This document shows, one piece after another, positions 27,701-28,368 of a DNA stretch of 28,368 bases. The DNA lies in IMG/VR virus record IMGVR_UViG_3300025101_000130, positions 1 to 28,368 of that record; one strand, 5' to 3'. This stretch comes from a virus. The notes under the pieces are model-generated. The model did no database searches. It saw nothing but the letters and a program-made list of their open reading frames with translations, and was not told where the DNA came from. Position numbers and translations under genes: made by a program. Every line of letters begins with the position of its first letter. Within the stretch, counting starts at the first letter, position 1.

Positions 27701-28368
27701 AAGTTTTGCTGCAAGAAAATCATTTATTGAAAAAATTGTTGAATCCAAAGACAGTACAATGAATAAATTTGGACTACCTGGTTCAGATGCAATTTTAGAT
27801 TGGGTAAATGACCCAGACTTAAAAAATATTAGGAACTCAAGTGTAGTTTCTATGGTTCAAATTGATGTAAACGACCCTAATGTAATTGTTGATACACAAT
27901 CATCTGATTATGATGGGCCAATTCATGAGTCTTACAGGTATCTCATTAAAGGGAGTCCAATAACTGTTCTTAACAAGTCTATTCCTATTGAGGACCTAGT
28001 AGAATCTTATAGGGGTGAGAAATACTTGGAAAAAGGAAAGTTTTCCACAAGTAGAGCAGGATATGCAGTAGCTCAGTCAATGCCAGAAGTTAAGTTTCAA
28101 ACATATGGAGACAATGGGTTTTCAGCATTAGATTCTGCTTTAGAATTTACAGACATAAACAGTGGTACACCAAAACAGTGGATAAAAGAAATAAAAAGAG
28201 TTGGAGATAGAAACACTCTTAATGAACTAAAGTTTGTGGGAATGAGAGATTTCTTAAAGTCTGTTGAAAGGTCTTACGCTGATGGACTTATACCAAAAGC
28301 TGCTATTCAAGATTATATATCTATGAATAATACCTCTATAGATATAGAAGAAAATACTATGAGAATTA
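21762..28368 (+). CDS. Giant multi-domain virion protein with M15 peptidase and HExxH domains (3' end cut)
   Basis: The frame runs from the TAATG overlap at 21762 to the window edge without a stop: at least 2202 codons. Residues 7-43 hold two 'KYPxY' helical repeats. Residues about 180-295 form an M15 (D-Ala-D-Ala carboxypeptidase/endolysin-type) site: SAYRDEELNKSVGG, then SYHLHGMAIDL with H236 and D243, and KEHVHIQF with E289 and H292; spacing and order match the zinc ligands and catalytic Glu of the family. Residues 470-680 are helical and charged. Residues around 687-705, 834-846 and 998-1014 are hydrophobic and Gly/Ala-rich, possible membrane-entering segments. A Thr/Glu-rich linker (1245-1287) precedes an SH3-like segment (GKRVSYKGKKGIL). 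Further on, FHEAAHPF (1614-1618) is an HExxH motif, with E1694 or E1698 as candidate third ligand. A second SH3-like segment starts near 1823. It likely enters the cell with DNA and opens peptidoglycan; the HExxH role is unknown. Confidence 0.7.
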   Translation, partial: MTQDDKITIEELAQRLKEKYPQYQSMDNQELVDKVLSKYPEYQNVLKKKDQSEEDLLDVEDGTSELENIGLDSLQAEENTPVYTINGENTSKESVLESINNDEFIEGVVNGDNNIDIQNDESTSEILVNKVNDFNNKQEENNNTPNITINEEADEELIKTDPTKAVSRESLVPILTQEDKISLTGGLTNNAVNPVVNQALAEVRDVWPEQPLLNIESAYRDEELNKSVGGHDHSYHLHGMAIDLTGDSAKVFLNWVNTTEEGKAWAEKWTEGADGGTGIILESEGTRKEHVHIQFKKGLGNPLTNSEPSALPEGNMETIDRVSQTNQSDVSDDGWVSGDTPMLNLSGVSKEEKNKILSEIDDTYSNFNIEDVSSLYTEKELKHLRDKLESEELMVTGGRTPGAVKEKGFGITDPWWKSDEYFNELVNRPRKVIQQYLNSGWEHVGNRSYKHTETGIVISPEDSEGRNPLIANSSAIPEMIKLSQENPEYLRDLNYVKIKELYDKFNPILSNYYQQEIEKSSGDKKELLEQEFKINMGEFVLGKTNSMLKGLENSIPESVNEQTIEVGKKLSLMEDWLVKQQKLINSYPKTAYGFVDTRYMSEQDIDSYNSLVKDYNEKYNGIYKNLLGEQNKIIEDNPNLGVINNLSSGYNESVKYINAARENEIWKSHYDKIIKRQQEIDKEWKNTPWTAVPAFALAQIASDLTGTMLKGIASVPEQIKSIFSYENEYDFTDKISREVAKAWETSPFNIPKPTALNNAEALGKVYSSNVDGNSIYFDDKGRIKHILNKDGLKVEGGTDEYNKVVKEYNENKETYPIEESYQWGNTLYNVLHAGGGFAVDMGLAWLTRGRAKSLGAGLKAQRYAFAGGLTGATNLRMYHGFREEAIKQGLLPGDASRFGNEASAIVSAIELLTPDFGMLNASTKKLAANEVFDALSRTTKQDAVDKIIRRNTINNTLFYGTMEGSEEVFQSLGVDALKDNYYREYNFETEGLSRRSAEEFLIGALLGGGTTLVSNVNTSRDYIVDDLYKDALLTSYNNYKSKGGKSDIFSYIDNMVGKNIDPKTKFTQTDAKKMKDKLTNLFGELDNLVGENKLYDNDLSKRELLNLVEGKKVAEALQGSLDPVQAELMKNRIKDYDSSINKILKGNDPIKVMSDLAIKNDNAVNNYVKGFMKNTDIPDGAKALIRQLSSNSITTESQKRLYLAALSEDIKRLDNMDSDKMTDVDKKKLTLYKRIEKDINNLKVKKDETTTTTATGTEAGRTARGTETEGVGKDTEQAATESEKTTLNQNIGKRVSYKGKKGILAKDKNGNFILKPIGRGRGVKIKGVKRGNMRMGTVGLQYEGANISVDNNNNLTIDGQNSGEIVGLYKDDSGALGGVITIDDKVGDLIVNKDKTKSKIRRLQKRRNNGDISQREFLNKVREIDGVNILTDSDVKFDAASNKVTNDILNAGGVEVITMEDVEQMIDEAINELGQEYQTKSQKAKQEKSNQSKRNKKENIKQEKRSTEPLFDSRSGTDIDSLIEEYDKFEGAEYRAKVRILKQAKNLFQTQGQSVVIHDNTESEVEYFINQGFNPVEAVKLAVGGNGFNLESGLGNEAVMHINFELANDNTLFHEAAHPFVTSIFEYAKQGNKNAKQLVESIEKTLPKEYLDFGYNPKSGYAKDKSGKTPLDKNGNVDRKRVTNKYDSNGPLAEALAEFLADAGLKKFDDNQSTLNKAISYAKSTISSILGIETDNPVNISLEELSNLTNIDDVAQIFKESTSRGMTVNEKARGQVKPTIKRQVDNSIPGEVIAENVTMTSIDSDVGQDVSPTNVDNVERTFEEGDVIRADRGDYEGQTFTVIAADRALTGNVKSPTGVEMEFKGGMYFPYAFKGYAWAVHGPAIGTRLINSAKATDGRVAVMITGDRGIEGSLLMSEYIIKEFQNAIDNKTASKKDVLEFINGKLNNRAIREAIDKKKLLGNRKGIKDLGEIMPIFEQLSFAARKSFIEKIVESKDSTMNKFGLPGSDAILDWVNDPDLKNIRNSSVVSMVQIDVNDPNVIVDTQSSDYDGPIHESYRYLIKGSPITVLNKSIPIEDLVESYRGEKYLEKGKFSTSRAGYAVAQSMPEVKFQTYGDNGFSALDSALEFTDINSGTPKQWIKEIKRVGDRNTLNELKFVGMRDFLKSVERSYADGLIPKAAIQDYISMNNTSIDIEENTMRI
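22410..22643 (+). other. M15-type peptidoglycan peptidase active-site region
   Basis: This is the part of the giant protein encoding the conserved M15 motifs. The pattern S-x-H-x-x-G-x-A-x-D gives zinc ligands H236 (base 22467) and D243 (base 22488). E289 (base 22626) and H292 (base 22635) form the E-x-x-H pair that supplies the catalytic base and third ligand in this family. All four key residues are present, so an active enzyme is expected. Known relatives cleave peptide cross-links or stem peptides in cell walls. Confidence 0.75.
26580..26880 (+). other. HExxH zinc-peptidase-like region in the giant protein
   Basis: The segment encodes NDNTLFHEAAHPFVTSIFEYA with HEAAH at residues 1614-1618 (first His codon at 26601). 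About 76-80 residues later PLAEALAEFLADAGL supplies glutamates E1694 and E1698, suitable as a third zinc ligand in gluzincin-type enzymes. Upstream lies FINQGFNPVEAVKLAVGGNG, a segment often seen just before such motifs in large phage and mobile-element polyproteins. It could cut virion proteins during maturation or host proteins after entry. Confidence 0.55.

Noticed and set aside
813-27748. Many minus-strand open frames of 60-120 codons, the longest at 27386-27748
   Set aside because: All lie inside or opposite clear plus-strand genes with recognisable motifs or consistent protein composition, have odd Ser/Leu/Phe-rich products, and no promoter or leader. They are shadows.
27895-27925. Asp-rich SDYDGP in the giant protein as the DxDGD active site of a crAss-like RNA polymerase
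   Set aside because: The pattern lacks the final Asp and the spacing of DxDGD, and no second polymerase motif was seen around it.
1-28368. tRNA, CRISPR array, integrase, insertion sequence or attachment-site repeats
   Set aside because: No cloverleaf-like segment, regular spacer-repeat array, transposase or recombinase motif, or long direct repeats in gaps was seen. Gaps are nearly all below 70 bases.

Overview
The window is a contiguous piece of a low-GC (roughly one third G+C by eye), double-stranded DNA tailed-phage genome or prophage. It holds the virion structural module. Every gene I accept is on the + strand, and both ends cut through genes: the large terminase subunit at the left and a very large virion protein at the right. 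The host is probably a member of the Bacteroidota. Three intergenic sites match the Bacteroidota sigma promoter element TAnnTTTG (each reads TATATTTG), and gene starts follow A/T-rich leaders with no Shine-Dalgarno sequence. Gene order (TerL, a portal of about 820 residues, acidic scaffold-like protein, major capsid protein, small decoration-like proteins, short 'ring/adaptor'-sized proteins, a giant beta-rich tail protein, then very large virion or cargo-like proteins) resembles crAss-like phages and related short-tailed phages of Bacteroidota. This placement rests on layout and family resemblance and was not tested by a search. No contractile sheath, tape measure or long-tail tube gene is seen, which fits a podovirus.

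Layout. Positions 1-3911: DNA packaging (TerL C-terminal part, then portal, directly abutting). Positions 3912-9301: head block, apparently read from a promoter at 3936-3943. It contains a scaffold-like protein, the major capsid protein, three tandem paralogous small proteins (216, 138 and 144 aa), a 124-base gap with a strong hairpin and a possible 22-codon ORF, a 306-aa protein, and a good intrinsic terminator at 9261-9291. Positions 9294-18581: neck/tail block from a promoter that overlaps that terminator, with four tightly packed genes ending in a 2031-aa tail stabilisation or 'muzzle'-like protein. Positions 18594 to the end: a third transcription unit with an S74-chaperone-like protein, a 626-aa protein of unknown role, and a protein of at least 2202 aa.

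How the genes work together. TerL pumps DNA through the portal into a head built from the capsid protein on a scaffold and probably decorated by the paralogous trio. The 242-, 576- and 237-aa proteins are candidates for the neck and ring stack under the portal, with the 2031-aa protein forming the bulk of the short tail. The last three genes look like fibre or internal/cargo proteins delivered with the DNA. The giant one carries an M15-type peptidoglycan peptidase site near its N terminus and a separate HExxH zinc-peptidase-like motif far downstream. It resembles the 'polyvalent' multi-domain proteins of phages and is the most unusual object in the window.
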